Below are positions 17,891 to 27,064 of a DNA stretch of 64,000 bases, piece after piece. The position numbers and the translations under genes were made by a program. The DNA is from Colwellia sp. (GTDB lineage Bacteria > Pseudomonadota > Gammaproteobacteria > Enterobacterales > Alteromonadaceae). Under the pieces are notes generated by a model. That model did no database searches. It was not told where the DNA came from and worked only from the letters and a program-made list of their open reading frames with translations. Each line of letters begins with the position of its first letter. Position 1 is the stretch's first letter. The stretch spans positions 1-64,000 of the forward strand of contig JABSOW010000008.1 in NCBI GenBank assembly GCA_013215465.1. Direction: 5' to 3'.

Positions 17891-20197
17891 TTAATTTCTA
17901 ATAGGAGAGCCATCGTCAAGCATAGTTTCAATTCTTTTCCGGGTGGAAGCCGTTGACGCGAGAGTCAGAAATGAGCTGCGTTCGGCATCAAAGAAATCCT
18001 GCTCGCTCCAAACCGTTCCGGGTTCAACATCTCCGCCAGTAACGATACGCGCCATTTCGGTACCAACAATAACGTCGTGTGCCATAAACAGTCCTTTTTC
18101 ATGGGACTCCTGCAACCACTTGACCATTTTGTCAAACAAAGGTTTACCAGGCAGTGTTAACGGTGGGCGATTAAAGGCCAGCTGATTAACCGGATTGTTG
18201 ATGGCGTCAATAGCTTCTGCAAGGAGGCTATCGCGATTCATCATAAAATGATCATTGTCTCTTAGCATAGCTTGATCTTTGGCGAGCACGGGTGAACTAG
18301 CAGTTTTGCCCATGCCTAGGTTCATAAATGCTTTCCAACACGCTTCGCTGATATCTTCCCCACATTCGAGTTTTTCAACCCAACGATATAGTGTTTCTTT
18401 ACAGCCGCCGCCGCCAGGTACAACACCCACCACGGATTCAACTAGACCCATAACCGAGTTAGCATGACAAATAACTTCTTTGGCATGTAATACCACTTCA
18501 AAGCCACCGCCGAGTGACATACCAACCGGAGCGACAACAACAGGATATTTGGCTATGGCCATACTATGCATGGTTTTCTGGAAGTGGTTCAAGAAACGAT
18601 CTAGTCCATCCATATCATTGGCTTGGATGAAGCCGCGTACACCTTGTAAATTAACACCACAAGAGAAGTGTTGCGCATCGTTATGAACAATAAGACCGCG
18701 CATGCCGTCTTTTTCAACTTGGCTAATGGCATCGTCTAGAATTGCCATCGCGTCGCCATCGAGCGCATTCGCTTTACAGTGAAATTCAACCAGTGCGATT
18801 CCGTCGAGATCATACCAACTTGCCGAGGCACAACTATTACGCGGCGTCATGGTTTGGCGCATTTCGGTAAAGCGGATGATGTTCTCAGCCCGTGGGATCG
18901 TTTGCCAGCTATCACCCAATTGGCGTGTTTGTAGCTCGCCATTTTCTACGCGGTAGAAACTTGAACCAGCGGCCTCTTCCAGAAAGCGGGGTACTGGCAT
19001 GCCATCAGCTTTAAGGCGTTCGATAAAGGTGCTCACACCAATCTCATCTAAAAGTTCAAACGGACCCTTAACCCAGTTGTAGCCAAGTTTCATGGCATCG
19101 TCAATACCTAGACCGTCGTTACCTACTTCTGGAATTAACGAAGCAGCGTAACTTAAAGTGCGGGACAAAACTCGCCAAGCGAACTGGCCATAAACACTGT
19201 CGTCTGCCAGCAAGGCCTTAATGCCTTCCTGTTCGGCTTTTTGGGCCAATGGCAAATTCAAGCGAGGAGCAGACGAGTAACTCTCGTTTTCGAGGTTTAG
19301 TACTTCACGGCCATTTTCTCCTTGGCGATAAAAGCCTTTGCCCTGTTTGTTGCCCGTTTGGCCATTTTCAATCATGCGCATCATTAACGGAATTTTTTCG
19401 GCTTCCTGATGGAATGCGTCATTTTCTGGAAGAATATTGACTAGGCTTTGCACAACATCGGACATTAGGTCTATACCGATCAGATCGTATAAACCAAAGA
19501 CACCGGTTTTTGGAATGCCCATCGGACGACCAAATAAAGCATCGGCTTCGCTCGGATTAAGTCCTAGATCAAACGCCGCATGCAGGGCGCATTGAATCGC
19601 AAAGACACCAACTCGGTTACCAAGAAATCCGGGGGTATCAAGACAAGGGACTACCCCTTTGCCCAATTGTTGTTCGCAGAAACTTGCTAGCGTTTTTATC
19701 ACGGCCGGATCAGTATCTGCACCGCGCACTAGTTCAAGTAGGTGCATAAATCGCACGGGATTAAAAAAGTGAGTGATGGCAAAACGCTGTCGAAAGGATT
19801 TAGGCATGTCTTCAACCAGCAAGCTGATAGGGATGGTTGAGGTGTTAGAGCTTATGATCGCCTGATCATGGCAAACGGCATCGATACGACGATAAAGGTC
19901 TTTCTTGATATCAAGTCGCTCAACGACAGCTTCAGCAATCCAGTCACAATCTGCCAATTGATCAAAATCATCACGGGTATTGCCGATATGAATAAGACTT
20001 TCTACTTCCTTGCTCATCAATCCAGGTTGACCTGAGCTTTTAAGGCGTTCCAGTCCACGTTGTGCTAGCGCATTGGTATTATCACCCTCGGTAGGTAAAT
20101 CGAGTAACCAAACTTCTACGCCGGCATTGGCAACCTGACCAGCAATGCCTGCGCCCATGGTACCCGCACCAATAACAGCAACTTTTTTAATCATCAT
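17891..20197 (-). CDS. 3-hydroxyacyl-CoA dehydrogenase / enoyl-CoA hydratase fusion (FadN-like order)
   Basis: The bifunctional beta-oxidation protein has 768 residues from the ATG at 20197. The dehydrogenase half is first: GAGTMGAGIAGQ (NAD loop, residues 10-21), SSNTSTIPIS, HFFNPVRFMHLLELV. The hydratase half is C-terminal: MSLGGGFEVVLHA oxyanion loop and MGLVESVVGVVPGGGG with the catalytic glutamate. This order is that of Bacillus FadN, opposite to E. coli FadB. A GGGA site precedes ATGATG at 20197. A 42-codon upstream extension would overlap the hydrolase gene and is rejected. No thiolase partner (fadA) lies anywhere in the window, which is unusual for a classical beta-oxidation operon. 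It would hydrate an enoyl-CoA and oxidise the 3-hydroxyacyl-CoA. Confidence 0.88.
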   Translation of the reverse strand: MMIKKVAVIGAGTMGAGIAGQVANAGVEVWLLDLPTEGDNTNALAQRGLERLKSSGQPGLMSKEVESLIHIGNTRDDFDQLADCDWIAEAVVERLDIKKDLYRRIDAVCHDQAIISSNTSTIPISLLVEDMPKSFRQRFAITHFFNPVRFMHLLELVRGADTDPAVIKTLASFCEQQLGKGVVPCLDTPGFLGNRVGVFAIQCALHAAFDLGLNPSEADALFGRPMGIPKTGVFGLYDLIGIDLMSDVVQSLVNILPENDAFHQEAEKIPLMMRMIENGQTGNKQGKGFYRQGENGREVLNLENESYSSAPRLNLPLAQKAEQEGIKALLADDSVYGQFAWRVLSRTLSYAASLIPEVGNDGLGIDDAMKLGYNWVKGPFELLDEIGVSTFIERLKADGMPVPRFLEEAAGSSFYRVENGELQTRQLGDSWQTIPRAENIIRFTEMRQTMTPRNSCASASWYDLDGIALVEFHCKANALDGDAMAILDDAISQVEKDGMRGLIVHNDAQHFSCGVNLQGVRGFIQANDMDGLDRFLNHFQKTMHSMAIAKYPVVVAPVGMSLGGGFEVVLHAKEVICHANSVMGLVESVVGVVPGGGGCKETLYRWVEKLECGEDISEACWKAFMNLGMGKTASSPVLAKDQAMLRDNDHFMMNRDSLLAEAIDAINNPVNQLAFNRPPLTLPGKPLFDKMVKWLQESHEKGLFMAHDVIVGTEMARIVTGGDVEPGTVWSEQDFFDAERSSFLTLASTASTRKRIETMLDDGSPIRN

Positions 20198-20234
20198 GTT
20201 CAAATATTCCCGTAAATGTGTTGTATTTAATAAA

Positions 20235-20780
20235 TTATTGTAAAAATTCTTTACTAAACGTTTTAAATTGAGGAGCGCCAGAGCCACGTAACCACTCAAA
20301 TGCCACCATTTCTCTGCTGACAATATGGATACCCGCTTTACTCATACGTGCAATAGCCAGTTCAATATCAAGTGGATCGCGTGAGCTAATCGCGTCGGCA
20401 ACAACAAACACTTCTTTACCTAGTTCATTGAGGCGTAAAGCGGTTTGTAAAATACAAACATGAGATTCCATGCCAACAATCACTACTTGATTGCGTTTTT
20501 TCTGTTCAATCATGGCCAAACACTCGGGTGAATCAGCACAGGAAAAAATGATCTTATCTTGGATACAATCTTCTGGGATCAAGTCTCGCAAAGCAGACAC
20601 AGTTGGACCAATACCGCGTGGATATTGTTCTGAAGCCATAACAGGGATATCGAATAATTGTGCAGCCTTAATAAGCCATTGGCAGTTTTCTATAAATTTT
20701 TCAGACTGATGTATTCCTGAAATGAGCTTTTCTTGGATATCAACGACGAGTAGGCAAGAGTTTTCAGAATTAATTAACAT
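20235..20780 (-). CDS. Isochorismatase-fold cysteine hydrolase
   Basis: The 181-residue protein shows the isochorismatase/nicotinamidase triad: Asp14 in LLVVDIQEKL, Lys76, and Cys109 in GMESHVCILQTALRL. ASEQYPRGIGPT matches the usual substrate-side loop. The ATG at 20780 has AGGGA upstream, so a 13-residue extension is dropped. It is first in the minus-strand operon and 37 bp before the hydroxyacyl-CoA dehydrogenase gene. This family cleaves amide, ester or vinyl-ether bonds, and many members are uncharacterised. A thioester- or amide-releasing role in the operon is possible but not shown. Confidence 0.8.
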   Translation of the reverse strand: MLINSENSCLLVVDIQEKLISGIHQSEKFIENCQWLIKAAQLFDIPVMASEQYPRGIGPTVSALRDLIPEDCIQDKIIFSCADSPECLAMIEQKKRNQVVIVGMESHVCILQTALRLNELGKEVFVVADAISSRDPLDIELAIARMSKAGIHIVSREMVAFEWLRGSGAPQFKTFSKEFLQ

Positions 20781-20971
20781 AATATGATATTTCCCTGTAA
20801 ATAATGATTTTGGTTGCACGAGTATAGCCGCGGCTATAAACGTAACGTTATGAAAAAAAACGTTTTAGATAGTGACATTGTTGTTGAAAGGTGATTTACA
20901 AACATTACTCTGTTCTGTTAATCTTAAAAATTGAATTATTTAGAATTAAAACTTCTTATTAAGAGAACTAT

Positions 20972-21805
20972 ATGGAAATTTTGACACTGAAGACTTTTAA
21001 AGCGGTTGTTGATGAAGAAGGCATTAAAGGTGCTGCTGATAAACTGCACACGGTTCAGTCCAATATCACCAATCGGATCAAAAAACTCGAAAGAGAGCTA
21101 GACACAAAACTGTTTAATTTAGTTGGTCGTAAGTTGCAGTTAACACCAAGCGGCCAACACCTTTGCGAGTATGCTAGTCAGATCATACAATTAGAACATC
21201 AGGCTATATCCGCTATTTTACACGATAAGGGAAGTTATGAGCTAAGAGTCGGTATGCCTGAAACATTTGCAGCGGTTCATATGCCCCTTGCATTCAAAAA
21301 GCTCAAGAAAAATCATCCTGAGATCCGCACCAAAATTTATACCGATACCAGTGATCGGCTGGTTTCCGCTGTTCTTAATAATAAGGTAGATTGCGCAGCT
21401 TTAGGTAATGCACCAAAACATAAACACCTAATAGTCTTCCCTATTTTTCAAGAGGAGCTTGTTATGGTAACACCGATAGAGGGTGTTCATGACCCGGTAC
21501 TGTTTGTGCGAGATGAAGGGTGTGGCTACAGGAAGCGTGCTATTTTTTGGCAACAAGAAGCCGGCCGAGAAGGTGAAGAGCTAATGGTAATGAGTAGTGC
21601 CGATGGTATTTTAGGTTGTATTTCTGCCGGTTTAGGCTACACCATTATCGGTAAAAATATGGTAGTAGGCAGCCGATATGAAGAGTCACTGGCAATGCAG
21701 CCGGTTAACTATGGTCCAAAGCATATTAAACTATCGATAATTTATCGAAAAACTAGTCTATTAGAGTCAGGAATACTAACCCTTGCAAAACTTTTAACGA
21801 AATAA
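20972..21805 (+). CDS. LysR-family regulator (PtrR-like)
   Basis: The protein of 277 residues has an N-terminal winged helix (1-60; AADKLHTVQSNITNRIKKLE, ELDTKLFNLVGRKLQLTPSG) and a periplasmic-binding-like effector domain from about 88. It is transcribed divergently from the acyl-CoA operon with 191 bp between starts, the classic LysR layout. It probably senses an operon metabolite and activates the operon. Sequence style resembles PtrR/YneJ. Confidence 0.85.
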   Translation: MEILTLKTFKAVVDEEGIKGAADKLHTVQSNITNRIKKLERELDTKLFNLVGRKLQLTPSGQHLCEYASQIIQLEHQAISAILHDKGSYELRVGMPETFAAVHMPLAFKKLKKNHPEIRTKIYTDTSDRLVSAVLNNKVDCAALGNAPKHKHLIVFPIFQEELVMVTPIEGVHDPVLFVRDEGCGYRKRAIFWQQEAGREGEELMVMSSADGILGCISAGLGYTIIGKNMVVGSRYEESLAMQPVNYGPKHIKLSIIYRKTSLLESGILTLAKLLTK

Positions 21806-21818
21806 TTGAGCCGCTTTC

Positions 21819-21932
21819 TATACCCAAGCTATTTGAAGATGCGTGTTTCACGTCCGGAACTATGAACCTGTGCCTCTAAACCTTTTAATTCTCGCTGAAT
21901 GATCAATTCATTACTTCAATTGGTATATACCC
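21819..21932. repeat. Nested fragments of two interspersed repeat families
   Basis: TATACCCAAG at 21819 matches the left end of repeat family A. From about 21862 the sequence (CTCTAAACCTTTTAATTCTCG ... TTCAATTGGTATA) matches the right end of family B as seen at 54952-55004. This suggests one repeat inserted into another. Confidence 0.55.
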
Positions 21933-22103
21933 ATGTTACCTCAAGATGCCGGATTCAGCTGGAATTAGAAACGTCTTTAGGTAAGGCATTGATTGAAGAG
22001 AATGGTTGTTCTCCTTATCGAAATCAATAACGTAGCATAAAGCGTTTCTAAACCAGCCCGTTGGGGATGACTGAAACTCGTATCTTGAAGTATCATGGGT
22101 ATA
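21926..22103. repeat. Family A interspersed repeat (MITE-like), copy next to the phenol island
   Basis: The 178-bp unit begins TATACCCATGTTACCTCAAG and ends in CTTGAAGTATCATGGGTATA, imperfect inverted termini. The inner ATTCAGCTGGAATTAGAAACG and GTTTCTAAACCAGC are also inverted. It is homologous to 48979-49204 (same orientation) and to 52400-52666 (opposite orientation). No coding capacity. Confidence 0.7.
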
Positions 22104-22173
22104 AGTGTAAGAAAAAATGAAATGCGACTCTAATTATACTTTCAAAATTGCGTCAGATAGAAGTACAAATATT

Positions 22174-22359
22174 TTAGATCGCTTCAGGAAAGGCATATCC
22201 CGTTTTAAAATAAGCATTCGCGCCAAAACCTGCTTCCGTCAAATTAAAGGTTACATTTGATAAAGACTCAACTACTTTAAGCACTTTAATTAGTTCATTG
22301 ATTATTTCTGGACCAATACCATCATCGGCAAGTAGTGCAATATTATAACTTTTTACCAA
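22174..22359 (-). pseudogene. N-terminal fragment of an isocitrate/isopropylmalate-type dehydrogenase
   Basis: Sixty-one codons match the start of the beta-decarboxylating dehydrogenase family (MVKSYNIALLADDGIGPEII, then TEAGFGANAYFKTG; close to tartrate/isopropylmalate dehydrogenases of 350-360 residues). The frame ends just beside the family A repeat at 22103, so more than 80 percent of the gene is missing. It lies 29 bp past the dmpR stop on the same strand. Confidence 0.65.
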
Positions 22360-22387
22360 AAGTCACATTTATTTGTGATCACTAAAT

Positions 22388-24091
22388 TTACTTATTTATT
22401 TTTTTCATTCGATAACGACATTGAGGACCTGTTATTTTTAGTAAACGTGCCGTTTTCTCAATGTTCCCACCTGATTGTTCAAGTGCTAATTTAAGTAAAT
22501 CATCTTCTAAATCATTCAAAGACAATCCAGATGAAATTGCTTGTAAACACATATTTCTATACGAGGGTTGATCAAAGCATTTTTGTTTTTCTTCTTCGTT
22601 ATTCTCAATCAACCCTTGGGTATTTATATTTTGAGATTGAGAAGATAAATTTGGCATACCTACACATATCAAGGTTGATTCAATTTTGGCGTTTTTATCG
22701 GTTAATATAACCCCTCGCTCAATAATATTTTCTAATTCTCTAATATTTCCAGGCCAAGAATATAAATTAAAGCGATGCAAGGTATTATCGGTAATAGAAG
22801 TAACAGATTTACCGTATTTCTCATTAAATTTTTGAATAAACTTTTTAACTAATCCAGGTATATCCGCGAGTCGCTCACGTAACGGTGGAATAATGATAGG
22901 GAAGACATTTAATCGATAATATAAATCCGCACGAAAGTCACCTGATTTAACCGCTTCTAATAAGTTAGCATTAGTTGCTGCGATAATTCGAACATTCACA
23001 GAGATAACTTCTGTACCACCAACCCGCTCTAATTCCCCAGTTTGAATAACCCTAAGTAATTTAGCTTGCGATTCAACATTTAACTCCCCCAGCTCATCAA
23101 GAAAAAGAGTACCACCATTTGCTCGCTCAAAACGACCTTTTCTTGCTTTATCAGCCCCTGTAAATGCACCTTTATCAACACCAAAAAGTTCAGATTCGAC
23201 AAGATCTTTTGGTATTGATGCACAGTTAACAGCAATAAATTTATTATTTTTCCTATCACCAATTTTATGTAGATATTGAGAAAAAACTTCTTTACCAACA
23301 CCGGTTTCACCTAACATTAAAACAGTTACATTAGTGCTAGCAGCTTTATCTAGTAAGTTAATGATATCTCGAATAGAGGTAGAGTCAGCAATTATATTTT
23401 GAGAGGAAACCGAGGTATATTTTTCACTACGTAAATCTGATACTTCTTCTTCTAAGTGCTTTAATTTAGACGCTAAAGATTGTAAAGAATAAGACATTTC
23501 TTTTTGTTCGTCTTCATTCCATTCAGCAAGTGGCTTGCCAATGATTCGACAATGCTTATCGCCTCGACCCACGCATTCTACTTCTTTATAGTGAATAGGT
23601 TGTTCAAAGAGCTTACTGGTGAACCCATCCGCATAGCCTAATAATTGCCAGCAAACGGATTCTTTGGCAATACCATACAAGCGAATATGTTCACTTACTT
23701 CAAAAGAATTTTCCCATATAAATTCACCATAAAAACTAGTGCTATCAAGGTTTATTTCTACAGGCTTTACACTGACCATACCTTCAAGACTATGAAGTTG
23801 AGGCCCGCTCATAAACAAATCCATAGCCGATTCACCAGAGCGAATCGACTTTGATAAAGTTGCATCGGCATGCCCTGCTTCATACCCCATCTTCATCAAT
23901 AAACTCTTAGCGTATTTATTACCAAATGAATTTATCAGCTCCGATCGTAAAACCCCAAAGGCGGTTGTATGTAATAACAACATACGTTGTTGTCCCAACC
24001 AAATAATGCCCGTTTCGTTATCAAATTTAATCATTGCTTTTAAATCTTTATTTAATAGCAATGATTCTAAATTTTCTTCATCAAATATCAT
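22388..24091 (-). CDS. dmpR: Sigma-54-dependent phenol-responsive activator, DmpR/XylR type
   Basis: The 567-residue enhancer-binding protein has the full XylR/DmpR layout. The XylR_N effector domain spans about 20-120 (TGIIWLGQQRMLLLHTTAFG) and a V4R domain about 125-190 carries VECVGRGDKHCRI, the metal-binding Cys region. A linker coiled-coil follows (205-225). The AAA+ domain has Walker A GETGVGKE (261-268), ELFG (301), the sigma-54 contact motif GAFTGA (308-313) and Walker B GGTLFLDE (326-333). A Fis-type HTH is at the C-terminus (GGNIEKTARLLKI). It should bind phenols directly and activate the dmpK promoter from the palindrome at 48919-48948. It lies 29 bp downstream of dmpI, so it may be partly co-transcribed with the lower pathway. 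Confidence 0.92.
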   Translation of the reverse strand: MIFDEENLESLLLNKDLKAMIKFDNETGIIWLGQQRMLLLHTTAFGVLRSELINSFGNKYAKSLLMKMGYEAGHADATLSKSIRSGESAMDLFMSGPQLHSLEGMVSVKPVEINLDSTSFYGEFIWENSFEVSEHIRLYGIAKESVCWQLLGYADGFTSKLFEQPIHYKEVECVGRGDKHCRIIGKPLAEWNEDEQKEMSYSLQSLASKLKHLEEEVSDLRSEKYTSVSSQNIIADSTSIRDIINLLDKAASTNVTVLMLGETGVGKEVFSQYLHKIGDRKNNKFIAVNCASIPKDLVESELFGVDKGAFTGADKARKGRFERANGGTLFLDELGELNVESQAKLLRVIQTGELERVGGTEVISVNVRIIAATNANLLEAVKSGDFRADLYYRLNVFPIIIPPLRERLADIPGLVKKFIQKFNEKYGKSVTSITDNTLHRFNLYSWPGNIRELENIIERGVILTDKNAKIESTLICVGMPNLSSQSQNINTQGLIENNEEEKQKCFDQPSYRNMCLQAISSGLSLNDLEDDLLKLALEQSGGNIEKTARLLKITGPQCRYRMKKINK

Positions 24092-24120
24092 GAAATCTCA
24101 TTAAATTTTATATCGAAACT

Positions 24121-24318
24121 TTATTTGTTGGCATCAATATTTGCTTTACTAACTCCGCCAATTGCCCAGTGTGTTGCGGGTACTTCATTGATAACAACAC
24201 GTACTTGAGCCTCTTTAACATTTAAAGTTTCAACTGCTACTGCCGTAACTTTTTCAAAAAAAGAATTTTTTTGTTCTAATGTTCTACCTTCAATGATAGT
24301 AACTTGAATTAATGGCAT
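24121..24318 (-). CDS. dmpI: 4-oxalocrotonate tautomerase
   Basis: The 65-residue protein isomerises 2-hydroxymuconate to 2-oxo-3-hexenedioate in the dehydrogenase branch of catechol meta-cleavage. After Met removal it has the catalytic Pro1, Arg11 and Arg39. Trp replaces Phe at position 50, a conservative change in the hydrophobic pocket. Ten bp separate it from dmpH. Length is typical of the homohexameric family. Confidence 0.92.
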   Translation of the reverse strand: MPLIQVTIIEGRTLEQKNSFFEKVTAVAVETLNVKEAQVRVVINEVPATHWAIGGVSKANIDANK

Positions 24319-24327
24319 TTTATACTC

Positions 24328-25119
24328 CTATTTAAACGTCATACTCACAGAGCCAATATCTTGATATCTAACACAAACACTATCTCCAGCTTTCACCGCA
24401 ACCGCTGCGGTAATACCACCCGTCATGATAAAAGTGCCCGCTGGAATTGACTCTCCTCGTTCAGCCAACATGTTAGCTAACATAGCAACGCTTGCTGCGG
24501 GGTTACCTAAAACCGCAGCACCAGCACCGGTCGCAACCACAACACCGTTAATTTCCATGACCACACCGAGTGTTTTCATATCAACATCTTCAACACGCTT
24601 AGGATTACCACCGGTAACAAAACGAGAAGATGATGCATTGTCAGCAATAACACTTTTTAAATCAAAGTGAAAGTTTTCATAACGAGAATCAATCACTTCA
24701 ACCGCTGGCATCACATATTCAGTTGCCGCTAGAACATGCGCAATAGTACAACCAGGACCAGTAAGTTCTTTATTGGTAACAATGGCAATTTCAGCTTCAA
24801 TTTTAGGATGAATTAACTCATCAGTTTGGATAGAGCCGCCATCAGGAACACTAAAATAATCAGCTAAAAAAGCATAAATTGGTGTATCAACCCCCATTTG
24901 GCTCATTTTTGCATACGACGTTAATCCCATTTTCAGTCCGGCTATCTTAGTTCCTCGTTTTTCTTTTCTTGAGCGAATTTCCCATTGAATGTCATAGGCA
25001 TCATCCCAATCCATATCAGGATATTTATTCGTTATTTTTTCAACATCATAGGCTTGCAACTCTGCATTTTCTAAATGCTCAGCTAACTCAGCAACGGTTG
25101 AACGTGATAAAGTACTCAT
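24328..25119 (-). CDS. dmpH: 4-oxalocrotonate decarboxylase
   Basis: The 263-residue member of the FAH-like hydratase/decarboxylase family converts 2-oxo-3-hexenedioate to 2-hydroxypenta-2,4-dienoate. Motifs: KIAGLKMGLTS, HPKIEAEIAIV (metal-binding Glu residues), AVEVIDSRYENF, and TGAGAAVLGNPAASVAML. It is paralogous to dmpE in the same operon; in Pseudomonas the two proteins form a complex. Its ATG is two bp after the dmpG stop, suggesting translational coupling. Confidence 0.9.
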   Translation of the reverse strand: MSTLSRSTVAELAEHLENAELQAYDVEKITNKYPDMDWDDAYDIQWEIRSRKEKRGTKIAGLKMGLTSYAKMSQMGVDTPIYAFLADYFSVPDGGSIQTDELIHPKIEAEIAIVTNKELTGPGCTIAHVLAATEYVMPAVEVIDSRYENFHFDLKSVIADNASSSRFVTGGNPKRVEDVDMKTLGVVMEINGVVVATGAGAAVLGNPAASVAMLANMLAERGESIPAGTFIMTGGITAAVAVKAGDSVCVRYQDIGSVSMTFK

Positions 25120-25121
25120 AC

Positions 25122-26135
25122 TTATCCTCCAGCTCTTAATAATTCTAGTGCAACATCTTCAATCATATCTTCTTGACCACCTACCGTTTTACGACGACCA
25201 AGCTCTAATAATATTTCACGAGCCGGTACGCCATGTTTTTTCTCAGCACGAATAGCATGAAGAAGAAAAGAAGAATAAACACCGGCATAGCCCAAAGTTA
25301 ATGCCCCTCGACTTACTCTGGGTAATTTATCGCCCATAATAGGGGTGGCAACATCTTCTGCGGCATCCATTAATGCACTTAGATCTACATCTAAGTTAAT
25401 ACCTTTTAAATCACACACGGCAGCAAACACTTCTAATGGAGTATTACCTGCACCTGCACCAAAACCGGCAATAGAGCCATCAATACGATCGGCACCTGCT
25501 TCAACGGCAGCAAGAGAATTAGCAACCGCCATGCCTAAATTATGATGGCCATGAAAGCCAATTTCATGATTTGGAAATGCTTCTCGCATTAAGCCAATTT
25601 TAGCTGATACTTCTTCAGGTAACATGTGGCCTGATGAATCGGTAACATATAAACAATTTGCCCCATATCCAGCCATTTTCTTTGCTTGTTCTACGATTTC
25701 TTTAGCACTTAACATATGTGCCATCATCAAAAAACCTACCGTGTCAAAGCCACGACCTGCCGCATAAGCAATATGCTGTTCTGAAACATCGGCTTCACTA
25801 CAATGGGTAGCAACACGCACTGTTTTTACACCTAAATCTTCAACCATTTTAAGATGGTCAACGGTACCAATACCCGGAATTAATAAAACGGATACCTTAG
25901 AATATTTTAACTTTGGAATAACAGCACTAAGATATTCTTCATCTTTATGTAAAGCAAAACCATAATTAACAGAGTCACCTGATAAACCATCACCATGAGT
26001 CACTTCAATTAAAGGTACTCTTGCTTTATCAAGAGCTTGTGACAGATCAACCATGTTTTTCAATGTGAATTGATGTGCTATTGAATGCATACCATCACGT
26101 AATGACATGTCATGAATTTTAATTATTTTACTCAT
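25122..26135 (-). CDS. dmpG: 4-hydroxy-2-oxovalerate aldolase
   Basis: This 337-residue HMGL-like TIM barrel cleaves 4-hydroxy-2-oxovalerate to pyruvate and acetaldehyde, or the C6 homologue to pyruvate and propanal. Motifs: [14 protein letters not shown] near the N-terminus (catalytic Arg and metal-binding Asp), and [15 protein letters not shown] (metal-binding His pair). The C-terminal part carries the communication domain used to pair with the acylating dehydrogenase encoded by dmpF next to it, which channels the aldehyde. Confidence 0.93.
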   Translation of the reverse strand: MSKIIKIHDMSLRDGMHSIAHQFTLKNMVDLSQALDKARVPLIEVTHGDGLSGDSVNYGFALHKDEEYLSAVIPKLKYSKVSVLLIPGIGTVDHLKMVEDLGVKTVRVATHCSEADVSEQHIAYAAGRGFDTVGFLMMAHMLSAKEIVEQAKKMAGYGANCLYVTDSSGHMLPEEVSAKIGLMREAFPNHEIGFHGHHNLGMAVANSLAAVEAGADRIDGSIAGFGAGAGNTPLEVFAAVCDLKGINLDVDLSALMDAAEDVATPIMGDKLPRVSRGALTLGYAGVYSSFLLHAIRAEKKHGVPAREILLELGRRKTVGGQEDMIEDVALELLRAGG

Positions 26136-26147
26136 TATATATGCCCT

Positions 26148-27035
26148 CTAAGTTCTATTTTTTATCATTTGCTTTGCAAACATCTCAGCCGTTTTTGCTG
26201 AAGCGGCCGTCATAATATCTAAGTTCCCTGCATATTCAGGTAGATAATCGCCCATCCCTTTTACTTCTAAGTAAATAGAAACACGATTGCCATCAAAAAC
26301 AGGACCTTCCTTGATACGATAGCCAGGTACATAGGCTTGTACTGCTTTTTCCATCGCTAAAACCGATGCGGTAATTTTTTCTTGATCCGGCTCTGTTTTA
26401 GTTAAACAATGCACAGTGTCTCGCATCATCAGTGGCGGCTCGGCTGGATTTAAGATAATAATCGCTTTACCTTTATCAGCACCGCCCACTTTTTCAATCG
26501 CACCGGAAGTGGTTACGGTAAACTCATCAATATTTTTTCGTGTCCCTGGACCGGCAGATTTTGATGATATGGTCGCAATAATTTCACCATAACTGACATC
26601 TTGAATACGGCTAACTGCATACACCATTGGAATGGTTGCTTGGCCACCGCATGTCACCATATTTACGTTATCTTCACCTTGAGTTAAGTGTTCATCAAGA
26701 TTTACCGGTGGCACACAAAAAGGACCAATGGCAGCAGGTGTTAAATCAATGACTTTCACGCCCTTCGCCACTAATTTCCTTGAATTTTCAGCATGAACAT
26801 AAGCAGATGTTGCATCAAATGCAATTTCAATATTATCTTCTTCTATATGTTTAATTAATCCATCAACACCTTCATGTGTTGTTTTTACGCCTAAATCACG
26901 CGCTCTTTTTAAACCATCGGAATCGGCATCTATACCAACCATCCATACAGGCTCTAAAACATCACTTCTTAGTAGCTTGTAAAGTAAGTCGGTACCAATG
27001 TTACCGGAACCAATTAATGCACAACGAATTTTCAT
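26148..27035 (-). CDS. dmpF: Acylating acetaldehyde dehydrogenase
   Basis: The 295-residue enzyme oxidises acetaldehyde (and propanal) to the CoA thioester using NAD. An N-terminal Rossmann motif [13 protein letters not shown] and the catalytic Cys in [19 protein letters not shown] are visible. The ATG at 27035 is preceded by AAGG; a TTG three codons upstream is less likely. It is slightly shorter than Pseudomonas DmpF (312). It forms the channelling complex with the dmpG product. If alkylphenols are degraded its product would be propionyl-CoA. Confidence 0.92.
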   Translation of the reverse strand: MKIRCALIGSGNIGTDLLYKLLRSDVLEPVWMVGIDADSDGLKRARDLGVKTTHEGVDGLIKHIEEDNIEIAFDATSAYVHAENSRKLVAKGVKVIDLTPAAIGPFCVPPVNLDEHLTQGEDNVNMVTCGGQATIPMVYAVSRIQDVSYGEIIATISSKSAGPGTRKNIDEFTVTTSGAIEKVGGADKGKAIIILNPAEPPLMMRDTVHCLTKTEPDQEKITASVLAMEKAVQAYVPGYRIKEGPVFDGNRVSIYLEVKGMGDYLPEYAGNLDIMTAASAKTAEMFAKQMIKNRT

Positions 27036-27064
27036 AATAATCAACCTTAAATAGTTTGTTAAAA

